Source: JAJFUE01 sp041687335 (GTDB taxonomy: Bacteria; Sumerlaeota; Sumerlaeia; MVZB01). From it: a stretch of DNA of 64,000 bases. The position numbers and the translations under genes were made by a program. The stretch lies in the NCBI GenBank assembly GCA_041687335.1, contig JAWLCE010000012.1:46889-110888 (forward strand), in the 5' to 3' direction. Below the pieces are notes generated by a model, which ran no database searches, had not been told where the DNA came from, and saw nothing but the letters and a program-made list of their open reading frames with translations. Shown piece by piece: positions 43,394-51,605 of the stretch. Every line of letters starts with the position of its first letter. The stretch's first letter is position 1.

Positions 43394-44797
43394 GTGAGCC
43401 AGTCCGCTTCGCCCGATCCGGCCGTCCCGGCTGACGACCCGCGCCGGCGGTTGAGCTCGGTCGCGGCCCTGCTGGAGTTGCCCCGCGCCGCCGAGCTGGC
43501 CGCTGAACGGAGCCGGCCAGAACTGCTCGAGGCCTTGCGGGCGACGCTGGCCGCGGCGCGCGCGGAGCTGGCGGCCGGTGGAGGCGAGCCGCCGCTGCCC
43601 GAGCAGCTACTGGCCCGCGCGGAGGCCCGGTTGACCCAAGCCGAGCTGCAACGGCTGCGCCCGGTGGTCAATGCCACCGGCATCATCCTGCACACAGGGC
43701 TGGGCCGGGCGGTGCTGCCGGCACGGGCCGCCCGCGCGCTGGCTGGACTTGACCGCTGCTGTAACCTCCAGATCGATTTGGAAAGCGGCCGTCGCGGCGC
43801 GCGCAACCATGAATGCGAGCGCCTGCTGTGCCGGCTGACCGGCGCCGAGGCGGCGATGCTGGTCAATAACAATGCCGCCGCGACGATGCTGATCCTGGCG
43901 GCGCTCTGCGCCGGGCGCGAGGTGGTCGTCTCGCGCGGCCAGTTGATCGAGATCGGCGGCTCCTATCGCCTGCCCGACTGCGTCCATCAGGCCGGTGCGC
44001 GGCTGGTTGAGGTCGGCACCACCAATAAGACGCACCTGCGCGATTATGAGGCTGTGATTGGCGAGGCAACGGCAGCGCTGTTGCGCGTCAATCCGAGCAA
44101 CTACCGGATCGTCGGCTTCAGTAAGTCCGTTGCGATCGGCGAGCTGGTGGCGCTCAAGGCAGGAAGACCGGGGCTGCTGGTCATCGACGACCTGGGCTGC
44201 GGGGCGCTGATCGACCTGCGCCGCTTCGGGCTGCCCCACGAGCCGACGGTGCCCGAATCGATCGCCGCCGGCGCCGATTTGGTCTGCTTCAGCGGCGATA
44301 AGCTGATCGGCGGGCCGCAGGCGGGAATCATTGTCGGTCGCGCCGAGCTGATCGCCAAGATCAAGAAACACCCCCTGACGCGGATGTTGCGCGTGGACAA
44401 GCTGACGGACCTGGCGCTGCAGGAGACGCTGCGCCTGTTCCTGGAGCCCGAAGAGGTGCTGCTGCGAGAGAACCCCACGCTGCGGATGATCACGCTGCCG
44501 GCCGAGGCGATCAAAGTGCGCGCGCTGGAGCTGGCGCGCCGGCTGGCGGAGAACCAGTTCGAGGCGCGGGTCTTCGAGGGCGCCAGCGAAGTCGGCGGCG
44601 GCTCGCTGCCGGCCACGCCGCTGCCAACCTGGCTGATCGGCCTGAGCCGTGACGGGATGTCGGCCGACCAGCTCAACCGCGCGCTGCGCCGCCACGAGCC
44701 GCCGATCATCGCCCGCATTCAGGATGACGAAGTGGTGCTCGACCTGCGCACGGTGCAGGAGGAGGAAGATAAGACATTGAGCGAAATAATATTTTAA
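43394..44797 (+). CDS. selA: L-seryl-tRNA(Sec) selenium transferase
   Basis: PLP enzyme that converts seryl-tRNA-Sec to selenocysteyl-tRNA-Sec using selenophosphate. The 467-residue product has the N-terminal helical domain, RPVVNATGIILHTGLGRA, CRLTGAEAAMLVNNNAAAT, LIEIGGSYRLPD, GTTNKTHLRDY and the PLP-lysine motif CFSGDKLIGGPQAG. The GTG at 43394 is the first start codon after the tRNA-Sec gene and gives normal family length. It sits between selC and selD. Confidence 0.95.
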   Translation: MSQSASPDPAVPADDPRRRLSSVAALLELPRAAELAAERSRPELLEALRATLAAARAELAAGGGEPPLPEQLLARAEARLTQAELQRLRPVVNATGIILHTGLGRAVLPARAARALAGLDRCCNLQIDLESGRRGARNHECERLLCRLTGAEAAMLVNNNAAATMLILAALCAGREVVVSRGQLIEIGGSYRLPDCVHQAGARLVEVGTTNKTHLRDYEAVIGEATAALLRVNPSNYRIVGFSKSVAIGELVALKAGRPGLLVIDDLGCGALIDLRRFGLPHEPTVPESIAAGADLVCFSGDKLIGGPQAGIIVGRAELIAKIKKHPLTRMLRVDKLTDLALQETLRLFLEPEEVLLRENPTLRMITLPAEAIKVRALELARRLAENQFEARVFEGASEVGGGSLPATPLPTWLIGLSRDGMSADQLNRALRRHEPPIIARIQDDEVVLDLRTVQEEEDKTLSEIIF

Positions 44798-44804
44798 TAC
44801 AATT

Positions 44805-44852
44805 GGGTTGTGGGTTCGGCGGTTTCTTGCGCTATCTCCGAACCCACAACCC
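44805..44852. repeat. 15-bp perfect hairpin between selA and selD
   Basis: GGGTTGTGGGTTCGG (44805-44819) and its exact complement CCGAACCCACAACCC (44838-44852), loop of 18 nt, followed by more AACCC phrases up to the selD start. There is no U-tract, so it is not a standard terminator; it could set the selA:selD expression ratio or be a repeat relic. Confidence 0.65.
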
Positions 44853-44879
44853 TCAACCCAAAACCCGGAACCCGATGAC

Positions 44880-46478
44880 ATGATCAATCTCGCCCGCCGC
44901 CGCACGGTCATGGCGCGCTCGCGCAAGCTTGGGCATTGCGTCTGCGAGCCCAGCAAGCCATGTCCCTGCGATACCTTCATCAACCACAACGTCTGCCCCT
45001 GCGCCGGGGAGCGGATGCCGGTGGCGGGTGGTGCCGTGGCGCTGACGCAGACGGTGCAGCGGGCCGGCTGCGCCAGCAAGATCGGCCAGGGCGACCTCAA
45101 GCGCATCCTCGCCGCGCTGCCTGCGGTCGTCGATCCCAACATCATTGTCGGCACGGCGGCCGGCGACGACGCGGGGGTCTATCGGCTCGACGACGAGTGG
45201 GCGCTCGTGCAGACGGTGGACGTCTTTACGCCGGTGGTCGACGACCCCTACCTGTTTGGCCAGATCGCCGCCGCCAACTCCCTGAGCGACGTCTATGCGA
45301 TGGGCGGGCGGCCGCTGACGGCGCTCTCGATTATCGGCTTCCCGATCGACCAGCTCGACGGTTCCATCATGCAGGCGATCCTGGCCGGCGGCATCGACAA
45401 GCTCAATGAGGCCGGCTGTGCGCTCGTCGGCGGCCATTCCATCCAGAATGCCGAGCCGATCTGCGGCTTTTCGATCACAGGATTGGTCGGCGTGGACCGC
45501 GCGATCGAGCGTGGGCGCGCGCGGGCGGGGGATGCGCTGGTGCTGACCAAGCCGCTGGGGACGGGCATGATTGCCTTCGGCGTGCAGATTGGCCGCATCG
45601 GCCCGAGGTGGCTGGAGCGGATCGGGGCCTCAATGGCCGCGCTCAATCGCGACGCCGCCGAGCTGATGCGCGAGTTTGGGGCGCATGCCTGCACCGATGT
45701 GACCGGCTTTGGACTGGCGGGGCACCTGGTCGAGATGGCCCGCGGCAGCGGCATTTCGGTCGAACTGGACCTGGCGCGGCTGCCAGTATTCGCGGCGGTG
45801 CCGGCCTGTCTGGAAAACGAAATCCTCTCGGGCGCGATCGAACGCAATCAGGAATATGCCATGGCCTGGGTGCGGTCCAGCGGCACAGCGGAGTCGCTGC
45901 TGCCGATCCTGTATGATCCGCAGACCTCCGGCGGCCTGCTGGTCAGCCTGCCGGCCGAGCGGGCCGAGGCCTATGTGGCGGCGCTGCACGCGCGCGGCCA
46001 CGGCGCGGCTGCTGTCATTGGACGTGTGATTGAAACATCGGGCGCCGACGCCGAGAGCGAAATCCTTGTCGGCGGGACCAATTTGCAAAACCTGATCGGC
46101 CCAGTGGAGGAAGTCATCGTGGAAAATCATGTGAAGCCGGGCGAAAGCCTTGAACGCGCCTGCTGCTCGGAAGAACCGGCGGCAGATGGCGCCTGCTGCT
46201 CCAATCCGCCCGCGACGGCCGCCGACCCATTGGCGCCATTCCAGGCGTTCATGAAGGCGGCCAACGCGCCGGGGGTGGTCGACGCGCGGGCCAAGAAGCT
46301 GATCGCCTTGGCTCTCTCAATCGCCCTGCGCTGCGAGCCCTGCCTGCGGGCGCACCTCAAGTCGGCGCGCGCCATGGGCCTCTCGCGGGAGGAGATCGAC
46401 GAGGCCGCGGCGCTCGCGATCAGCTTTGGCGGCTGCTCGGCATTGATGTTTTATCGTGAAATTGCGGATCAGGTGTAG
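44880..46478 (+). CDS. selD: Selenide, water dikinase (SelD) fused to AhpD/CMD-like domain
   Basis: Makes selenophosphate from selenide and ATP for SelA. The SelD core (about residues 55-405) has the Cys-x-x-Lys motif GCASKIGQGD (Cys64, Lys67; the second Cys found in E. coli is Ser66), GTAAGDDAGVY, NSLSDVYAMGG, GGHSIQN, TDVTGFGLAGHL and DPQTSGGLL. It has two additions: an N-terminal segment with six cysteines (20, 22, 28, 30, 39, 41; pattern CxC-x5-CxC-x8-CxC), and after a linker with CC pairs (428-429, 439-440) a CMD/AhpD-like domain (about 450-532) with RCEPCLRAH, the CxxCxxxH redox motif (485, 488, 492). The start at 44880 includes the cysteine segment; ATG 45015 would omit it. Confidence 0.9.
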   Translation: MINLARRRTVMARSRKLGHCVCEPSKPCPCDTFINHNVCPCAGERMPVAGGAVALTQTVQRAGCASKIGQGDLKRILAALPAVVDPNIIVGTAAGDDAGVYRLDDEWALVQTVDVFTPVVDDPYLFGQIAAANSLSDVYAMGGRPLTALSIIGFPIDQLDGSIMQAILAGGIDKLNEAGCALVGGHSIQNAEPICGFSITGLVGVDRAIERGRARAGDALVLTKPLGTGMIAFGVQIGRIGPRWLERIGASMAALNRDAAELMREFGAHACTDVTGFGLAGHLVEMARGSGISVELDLARLPVFAAVPACLENEILSGAIERNQEYAMAWVRSSGTAESLLPILYDPQTSGGLLVSLPAERAEAYVAALHARGHGAAAVIGRVIETSGADAESEILVGGTNLQNLIGPVEEVIVENHVKPGESLERACCSEEPAADGACCSNPPATAADPLAPFQAFMKAANAPGVVDARAKKLIALALSIALRCEPCLRAHLKSARAMGLSREEIDEAAALAISFGGCSALMFYREIADQV

Positions 46479-46485
46479 CGGAAGG

Positions 46486-47025
46486 TCATAACTCGACCTC
46501 CTCGCCCTCCTGGGCGTGTTCGGCGAGGAACTCCTCGATGCGCTGCTGAATGGCCGCCAGGCGTTCGTCTTCCAGCTCGATCTCGGGGATTTCGACGCGA
46601 TCGCCGCTGGCGGCATCCTCGAAGATGACGCAGGGGCGGCCGGTGATATCGAGGACATTTTCGCGCCAGCGCAGCCCGCCCCACTTCATCAGCAGGTGCG
46701 CCAGCAGGTAAAGCTCGGGGGCGACGTCCTCCTGCTCGCGCCGGTCCCAGAGCGACTCAAACAGCGCGCGCAAGGCGATGGAGCGCTGGCGGCGATTGAG
46801 CTTGGGCGCCCGCCGCGGCCCCGTCTGGCGGCGCACCATCCAGAACGAGTCGAAGACTTCATCCTTGACCCGCTCCCAGCATTCGGGGCAATAGTCGAGC
46901 CGTTCGAGTCGGCGTCGATCCCCGCGCAGCGCGCTGGGGTGCCGCTCGATCTGGTCGAGCGCCCCATCACAGTTCATGCACTTGCGTTGGGGCCGGCCGA
47001 GCGAGAGCAGAGTTTCTTTATCCAT
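46486..47025 (-). CDS. Hypothetical protein with N-terminal zinc ribbon
   Basis: A 179-residue protein. Residues 16-49 have CMNC and CPEC pairs (Cys16, Cys19, Cys46, Cys49), a likely zinc ribbon. The middle is basic and helical (FDSFWMVRRQTGPRRAPKLNRRQRSIALRALFESL), and the C-terminus is very acidic (ELEDERLAA...EHAQEGEEVEL). GGAGA precedes the ATG. It converges with selD (7 nt between stops). Not recognised; a DNA- or RNA-associated role is only suggested by charge and zinc ribbon. Confidence 0.7.
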   Translation of the reverse strand: MDKETLLSLGRPQRKCMNCDGALDQIERHPSALRGDRRRLERLDYCPECWERVKDEVFDSFWMVRRQTGPRRAPKLNRRQRSIALRALFESLWDRREQEDVAPELYLLAHLLMKWGGLRWRENVLDITGRPCVIFEDAASGDRVEIPEIELEDERLAAIQQRIEEFLAEHAQEGEEVEL

Positions 47026-47224
47026 GGCACATTCTCCAGAGCCATCTTATGCCGCCGGGGGTGGGGTTTCAAGCCCGCTGCGCAGCGGGCGGGTGCCGGA
47101 ACCAGGACTTTTGCCATGGGCTGCCGGCGCGCCTGAAGATCCATGGCCCCCGAGTCGCCAGTTTTGGTAAGATGGAGCGACTCTGAATGATCTGGCGGCG
47201 AATTTTGCATCGAGGTGAGGGACG

Positions 47225-49345
47225 ATGAAGAAGAAGAAGGTGCGCGCGCTCGAGCAATTGGCTCGGCTGCATGGGGTCCAGCTCACCTATAACGATATTC
47301 GAGGGCAAAGGGTCTGGGCGACGCCCGAGTCGCTGCTGGCCGTGCTGCGCGCGCTGGGCGAGCCGGTCGCGGAGATCGGCGAGGCGCGCGAGGCGCTGGC
47401 ACGACGACGGCTGGCGCTCTGGCACACTCCGCTGCCGCTCAGCCGGGTGGCCTGGGATGGCCTCCTGCCGCCGATTCCGCTGCGGCTGGCCGAAAACCAT
47501 GCCGCCGGCCACTATAAGATTGAATTGCTGCGCGAGGATGGGGCGGTCGAGCATATCGAGGGCGAGCTGGCCGACCTGCCGACGCGCGGGGCCCGCAAGG
47601 TCGAGGGCATCACGTTCGTGGTCAAGCTGCTGACGCTGCCCGATCGCCTGGCGCATGGCTATCACCGCCTGATCATCGATCTGCCGGGCGGCCATGGCGA
47701 GATGGCCATCATTTCAGCCCCGCCCCGCGCCTGGAGCGAGTCGGACGGGCAGCCGCGCGAGTGGGGCGCCTTCGTGCCGCTCTACGCGTTGCGCACCGAG
47801 CGCGATTGGGGCGTCGGCGGGCTCGGGGATTTTGAGGCGCTGGCCGACTGGATCAACGGCCTGGGCGGGGGGGTTGTGGCCTCGCTGCCGATGCTGGCCG
47901 GCTTTCTGGGTGACAATCCCCACGAGCCCAGCCCCTATGCTCCCGCCAGCCGCCTGTTCTGGAACGAGCTTTACCTCGACATCGAGCGCATCCCCGAGCT
48001 GGACCGCGCCCCACACCTGCGCGAGCGGATCGCCTCGGAGGGCTTTCAGCAACGGCTGGCCGAGCTGCGCACCGCCGAGCAGGTCCCCTACCGCGAGGCG
48101 ATGGCGCTCAAGCGTGAGCTGCTCGAGGAACTGGCCGAGTTCTTTTTCAACGACCCCGGCGCGCGCGCGGGTGATTACCTGCGCTTCCTGGAGCGCCAGC
48201 CGCTGGTCGAGGATTACGCCAGCTTCCGCGCCGTCGGCGACCGGCTCGGGCGCAGCTGGCACATCTGGCCGGGGCCGTTGCGCGCGGGCATGCTGCGCGC
48301 GGGGGACTGGCGCGAGCGCGACCGCCGCTATCACCTTTACGTCCAGTTCCTGATGGATGAGCAGATGGCGGCGCTGGGCCGGCGGCTCGAGGCGCGCGGC
48401 CACGGCCTTTACCTGGACATGCCGCTGGGCGTGGGCAGCGACAGTTACGACGTCTGGCGCGAGCGCGCTGTCTTTGCGATGGGCGCCAGCGGCGGCTCGC
48501 CACCCGACGGATTCTTTGCGCTGGGCCAGGACTGGGGTTTTCCGCCGCTACATCCGGCGCGCCTGCGCGAGCAGGGTTTCAGGTATGAGATCGAGTCGGT
48601 GCGCCAACTCATGCGGGGGGCCGGCATGATCCGAATCGACCACGTCATGGGGCTGCACCGCCTCTTCTGGGTGCCGCACGGCCTCAAGCCCACCGAGGGC
48701 GTCTACGTGCGCTACCCCACCGAGGAGCGCTTCGCGATCATCTGCCTGGAGTCGCACCGCACACGCACCGCCGTCGTCGGCGAGGACCTGGGCACGGTGC
48801 CCCAGACCGTCCGCGAGCGGATGGGGCGCCATGGCCTGGGGCGGATGTATGTCATGCAGTTCACGTTCAACCCCGACCCGCACGGCGCCGCGCGCGCGCC
48901 CGACCCGGGGATGATCGCCAGCCTCAACACGCATGACACCCCCACCTTCCGCGCCTTCTGGGATGGGCTGGACCTTGGTATTCGGAAGGAACTGGGGCTG
49001 CTCGACGAGGGGCAACTGGAATATGAAGGGGTGGAGCGCAGCCGGCTCAAGTGGGCGATGACGCACTGGTTCGTCGAGCGAGGGTTGATGGCCCATGGCG
49101 AGGAAGGCGATCCGGCGTGCGTGCTGGCCGCCTGCCTGCGCTTTCTGGCCTCCAGCGAGGCCGCGCTGGCGCTGGTGACGCTCGAGGACCTCTGGCTGGA
49201 GCCTCTGCCGCAGAACGTGCCCGGCACCGGCCCCGAACGCCCCAATTGGCGACGCCGCGCCCAATGGACGCTCGAGTCGATCCAGACGCACACTGCGATC
49301 AATGAATTGCTGCGCGAAATCAACACCCGCCGCCGACGAGAATGA
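47225..49345 (+). CDS. malQ: 4-alpha-glucanotransferase (amylomaltase)
   Basis: GH77 disproportionating enzyme that transfers alpha-1,4-glucan chains. The 706-residue product has the long N-terminal beta-rich extension, then the catalytic TIM barrel with SPYAPASRLFWNELYLDI, YLDMPLGVGSDSYDVW (catalytic Asp lies in the following GxDxW-type region), IRIDHVMGLHRLFWVP (substrate Asp), VVGEDLGTVPQTVRERM (Glu) and LNTHDTPTFRAFW. Likely works with the debranching enzyme upstream in glycogen or maltodextrin metabolism. AGGTGAGG precedes the ATG. Confidence 0.93.
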   Translation: MKKKKVRALEQLARLHGVQLTYNDIRGQRVWATPESLLAVLRALGEPVAEIGEAREALARRRLALWHTPLPLSRVAWDGLLPPIPLRLAENHAAGHYKIELLREDGAVEHIEGELADLPTRGARKVEGITFVVKLLTLPDRLAHGYHRLIIDLPGGHGEMAIISAPPRAWSESDGQPREWGAFVPLYALRTERDWGVGGLGDFEALADWINGLGGGVVASLPMLAGFLGDNPHEPSPYAPASRLFWNELYLDIERIPELDRAPHLRERIASEGFQQRLAELRTAEQVPYREAMALKRELLEELAEFFFNDPGARAGDYLRFLERQPLVEDYASFRAVGDRLGRSWHIWPGPLRAGMLRAGDWRERDRRYHLYVQFLMDEQMAALGRRLEARGHGLYLDMPLGVGSDSYDVWRERAVFAMGASGGSPPDGFFALGQDWGFPPLHPARLREQGFRYEIESVRQLMRGAGMIRIDHVMGLHRLFWVPHGLKPTEGVYVRYPTEERFAIICLESHRTRTAVVGEDLGTVPQTVRERMGRHGLGRMYVMQFTFNPDPHGAARAPDPGMIASLNTHDTPTFRAFWDGLDLGIRKELGLLDEGQLEYEGVERSRLKWAMTHWFVERGLMAHGEEGDPACVLAACLRFLASSEAALALVTLEDLWLEPLPQNVPGTGPERPNWRRRAQWTLESIQTHTAINELLREINTRRRRE

Positions 49346-49457
49346 CGGGATAACAGGCGGCTCTTTTTAGCAATTGGCAAAAAAATACAAGTTGTCTTTC
49401 GCCCGCCTTCCGATAATACTCGGACTTCAATATCTGAAATTGAGGGAGAGCCAGCCC

Positions 49458-49628
49458 ATGCTAGGACTCAGCGATTTCTGGATCTGGTCGGTTTATCTTC
49501 TATGTCTGCTCAGCACGTTATTGTGCGTGATCTATGGCATGATCAACTGGAACCGCGACAGTAACGAGGTCACGCCGAAGGACCGGCAATGGGAACAAGA
49601 TGAAGACCGCCTCGAGGATCAGCTTTAG
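49458..49628 (+). CDS. Symporter small accessory protein
   Basis: A 56-residue protein beginning MLGLSDFWIWSVYLLCLLSTLLCVIYGMINWN: one transmembrane helix with the Trp-rich entry typical of small partner peptides of sodium:solute symporters, then an acidic soluble tail (DRQWEQDEDRLEDQL). Encoded 83 nt upstream of the first of two tandem symporter genes. Such peptides stabilise or help assemble the large subunit. The ATG at 49458 follows GAGGGAGAG. Confidence 0.82.
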   Translation: MLGLSDFWIWSVYLLCLLSTLLCVIYGMINWNRDSNEVTPKDRQWEQDEDRLEDQL

Positions 49629-49711
49629 ACCGCCGGCCGAGATCCTCATGATTTCAATGGCAATGATTGGCCCACGGGCCGCGATCAACTGAATCAGGGA
49701 GTGACCCGCTC

Positions 49712-51532
49712 ATGAGTCCGATGGTGCTGACCATTATCGTGGTTGTTTATCTTGGAGTCGTGGGCTACCTGGGATTCCTTGGCTATCAACAGACCCGCAA
49801 CAGCTCCGATTACCTGGTTGCCGGCCGCAAGAGCCACCCCTTCGTGATGGCTCTTTCCTACGGCGCCACGTTTATCAGCACCTCGGCCATTGTCGGCTTT
49901 GGCGGCGCGGCAGCGGTCTTCGGCATGGGCCTGCTCTGGCTGGTCTTTCTCAACATCTTCGTCGGCATCTTTATCGCATTTGTCTTCTTCGGCAAGCGCA
50001 CCCGCCGGATGGGGCACACGCTCGACGCCCACACCTTCCCCGAGTTGCTCGGGCGGCGATTCGGCTCGCGCTTCCTGCAGGCCTCCGCGGGCCTGATCAT
50101 CATGGTCTTCATGCCGCTCTATGCGGCGGCGGTTTTGATCGGCGCGGCGCGTTTCATCGAGAGCACCTTCGTCAGCGTGGATTTCAACGTCGCCGTCGCC
50201 ATCATCAGCATCCTGATTGCCTCCTATGTCTTCTTCGGCGGGCTCAAGGGCGTGATGTTTACCGATGCGCTGCAGGGCTCGTTGATGCTGCTGGGGATGA
50301 TCATCCTGATCGTCTTCGCCTACAGCCGGCTGGGCGGGGTCAGCGAGGCGCACCAGCGGCTCGAGGCGCTGCCGGCGACCATCGAGGCCCAATATCAGGC
50401 GCTCGTCCCCGAGCTTCGCGCGATCGCACCCGATTCGGTGGCCGACGCGGCCCTGCTCGACTGGGTCGGCGAGAACCGCGCCCTGCCGGCGGTGGAGGCG
50501 CTGCTGGCCGCGCGGCCGGAGCTTTCGAACAAGCTGGTGCTGGCCGGGCTGGAAAAGGGCGGCTTCCGCGGCTGGACGCGCATGCCCGCCACCGGCAGCC
50601 GCATGTTCTACGTGCTGATCACCAGCATCATCATGGGCGTCGGCATCGGGGTGCTCGCCCAGCCCCAGCTGGCGGTTCGCTTCATGACCGTCAAGAGCGG
50701 CTGCGAGCTGAATCGCGCCGTCCTCGCCGGCGGCATCTTCATCCTCTTCATGACCGGCACCGCCTTCATCGTCGGCAACCTGAGCAACGTCTGGTTTGCG
50801 ATGCCCGAGCATGGCGGCCGCATTGCCCTGGCGGCGGTGCCCGGGGGCAATCCCGACCTGATCATGCCCGAGTTCATCAACCAGGCGCTGCCGCGCTGGT
50901 TTGGCGGGCTTTTCATGCTGACCCTGCTCTCGGCGGCGATGTCGACGCTCAGCTCGCAATTTCACGCCATGGGCACAGCCATCGGCCGCGACTTCTTCGA
51001 ACGCGGCATGCTGGGAGCGGTCGGGCACCGGCGCACCGTGCTGATCACCCGGCTGGGCGTCATCGTCTCGCTGGTGGTCACGGTCACGCTGGCCTACAAG
51101 CTGCCGGCCGGCATCATCGCCACCGCCACCGCGATCTTCTTCGGCCTCTGCGCCTCTTCCTTCCTGCCGTCCTACATCGGCGGACTCTACTGGCGGCGGA
51201 TGACGCGCGCGGGTGCGGTCGCCAGCCTCTGCGCCGGCTTTGGCGTCAGCTTCTTCTGGCTGATGTTCGTCCAGAACGTCAATGGCAGATTCCCCGCCCT
51301 GCTGGCGCAGGCCTGGCTGGACCGGCCGACCCTGCTGCCCGACGCCATCCTTGGCATCCAGTGGAATTTCGTGGAGTCGCTGTTCGTGGCGCTGCCGGTC
51401 TCGGCGCTGGTCGCGGTGATCGTGTCCTTACTGACCCGCCCGGAATCTCCGGCGCACGTGGCCTTCTGCTTTGACGACCCGAGCCCGGCGCCGCCCATGC
51501 CGCGCCCGGAACGGGCGGTGGCCGAGGTCTGA
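49712..51532 (+). CDS. Sodium:solute symporter (SSS family), copy 1
   Basis: A 606-residue, about 13-helix SSS transporter coupling Na+ entry to uptake of a small organic solute. It opens PMVLTIIVVVYLGVVGYLGFLGYQQTRNSSDYLVAGR, then ALSYGATFISTSAIVGFGGAAA (Na+ site region) and LLSAAMSTLSSQFHAMGTAIGRDFF, the family signature. A large extramembrane segment (about 210-290) holds a DQ-rich loop (LPATIEAQYQALVPELRA...). The first and second copies align along the entire length. Substrate is not predictable. Confidence 0.9.
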   Translation: MSPMVLTIIVVVYLGVVGYLGFLGYQQTRNSSDYLVAGRKSHPFVMALSYGATFISTSAIVGFGGAAAVFGMGLLWLVFLNIFVGIFIAFVFFGKRTRRMGHTLDAHTFPELLGRRFGSRFLQASAGLIIMVFMPLYAAAVLIGAARFIESTFVSVDFNVAVAIISILIASYVFFGGLKGVMFTDALQGSLMLLGMIILIVFAYSRLGGVSEAHQRLEALPATIEAQYQALVPELRAIAPDSVADAALLDWVGENRALPAVEALLAARPELSNKLVLAGLEKGGFRGWTRMPATGSRMFYVLITSIIMGVGIGVLAQPQLAVRFMTVKSGCELNRAVLAGGIFILFMTGTAFIVGNLSNVWFAMPEHGGRIALAAVPGGNPDLIMPEFINQALPRWFGGLFMLTLLSAAMSTLSSQFHAMGTAIGRDFFERGMLGAVGHRRTVLITRLGVIVSLVVTVTLAYKLPAGIIATATAIFFGLCASSFLPSYIGGLYWRRMTRAGAVASLCAGFGVSFFWLMFVQNVNGRFPALLAQAWLDRPTLLPDAILGIQWNFVESLFVALPVSALVAVIVSLLTRPESPAHVAFCFDDPSPAPPMPRPERAVAEV

Positions 51533-51605
51533 GGAATCCGCTCTCCGGAGCTTGTTGAATAGCTTTTCGATCCAGTAAAACCACCACACGGGGGGATGAC
51601 GGCTC

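Noticed and set aside
43394..46478. In-frame UGA selenocysteine codon in selA or selD
   Set aside because: Both frames are open from start to stop without an internal UGA, and SelD's active-site residue is an ordinary Cys codon (TGC).
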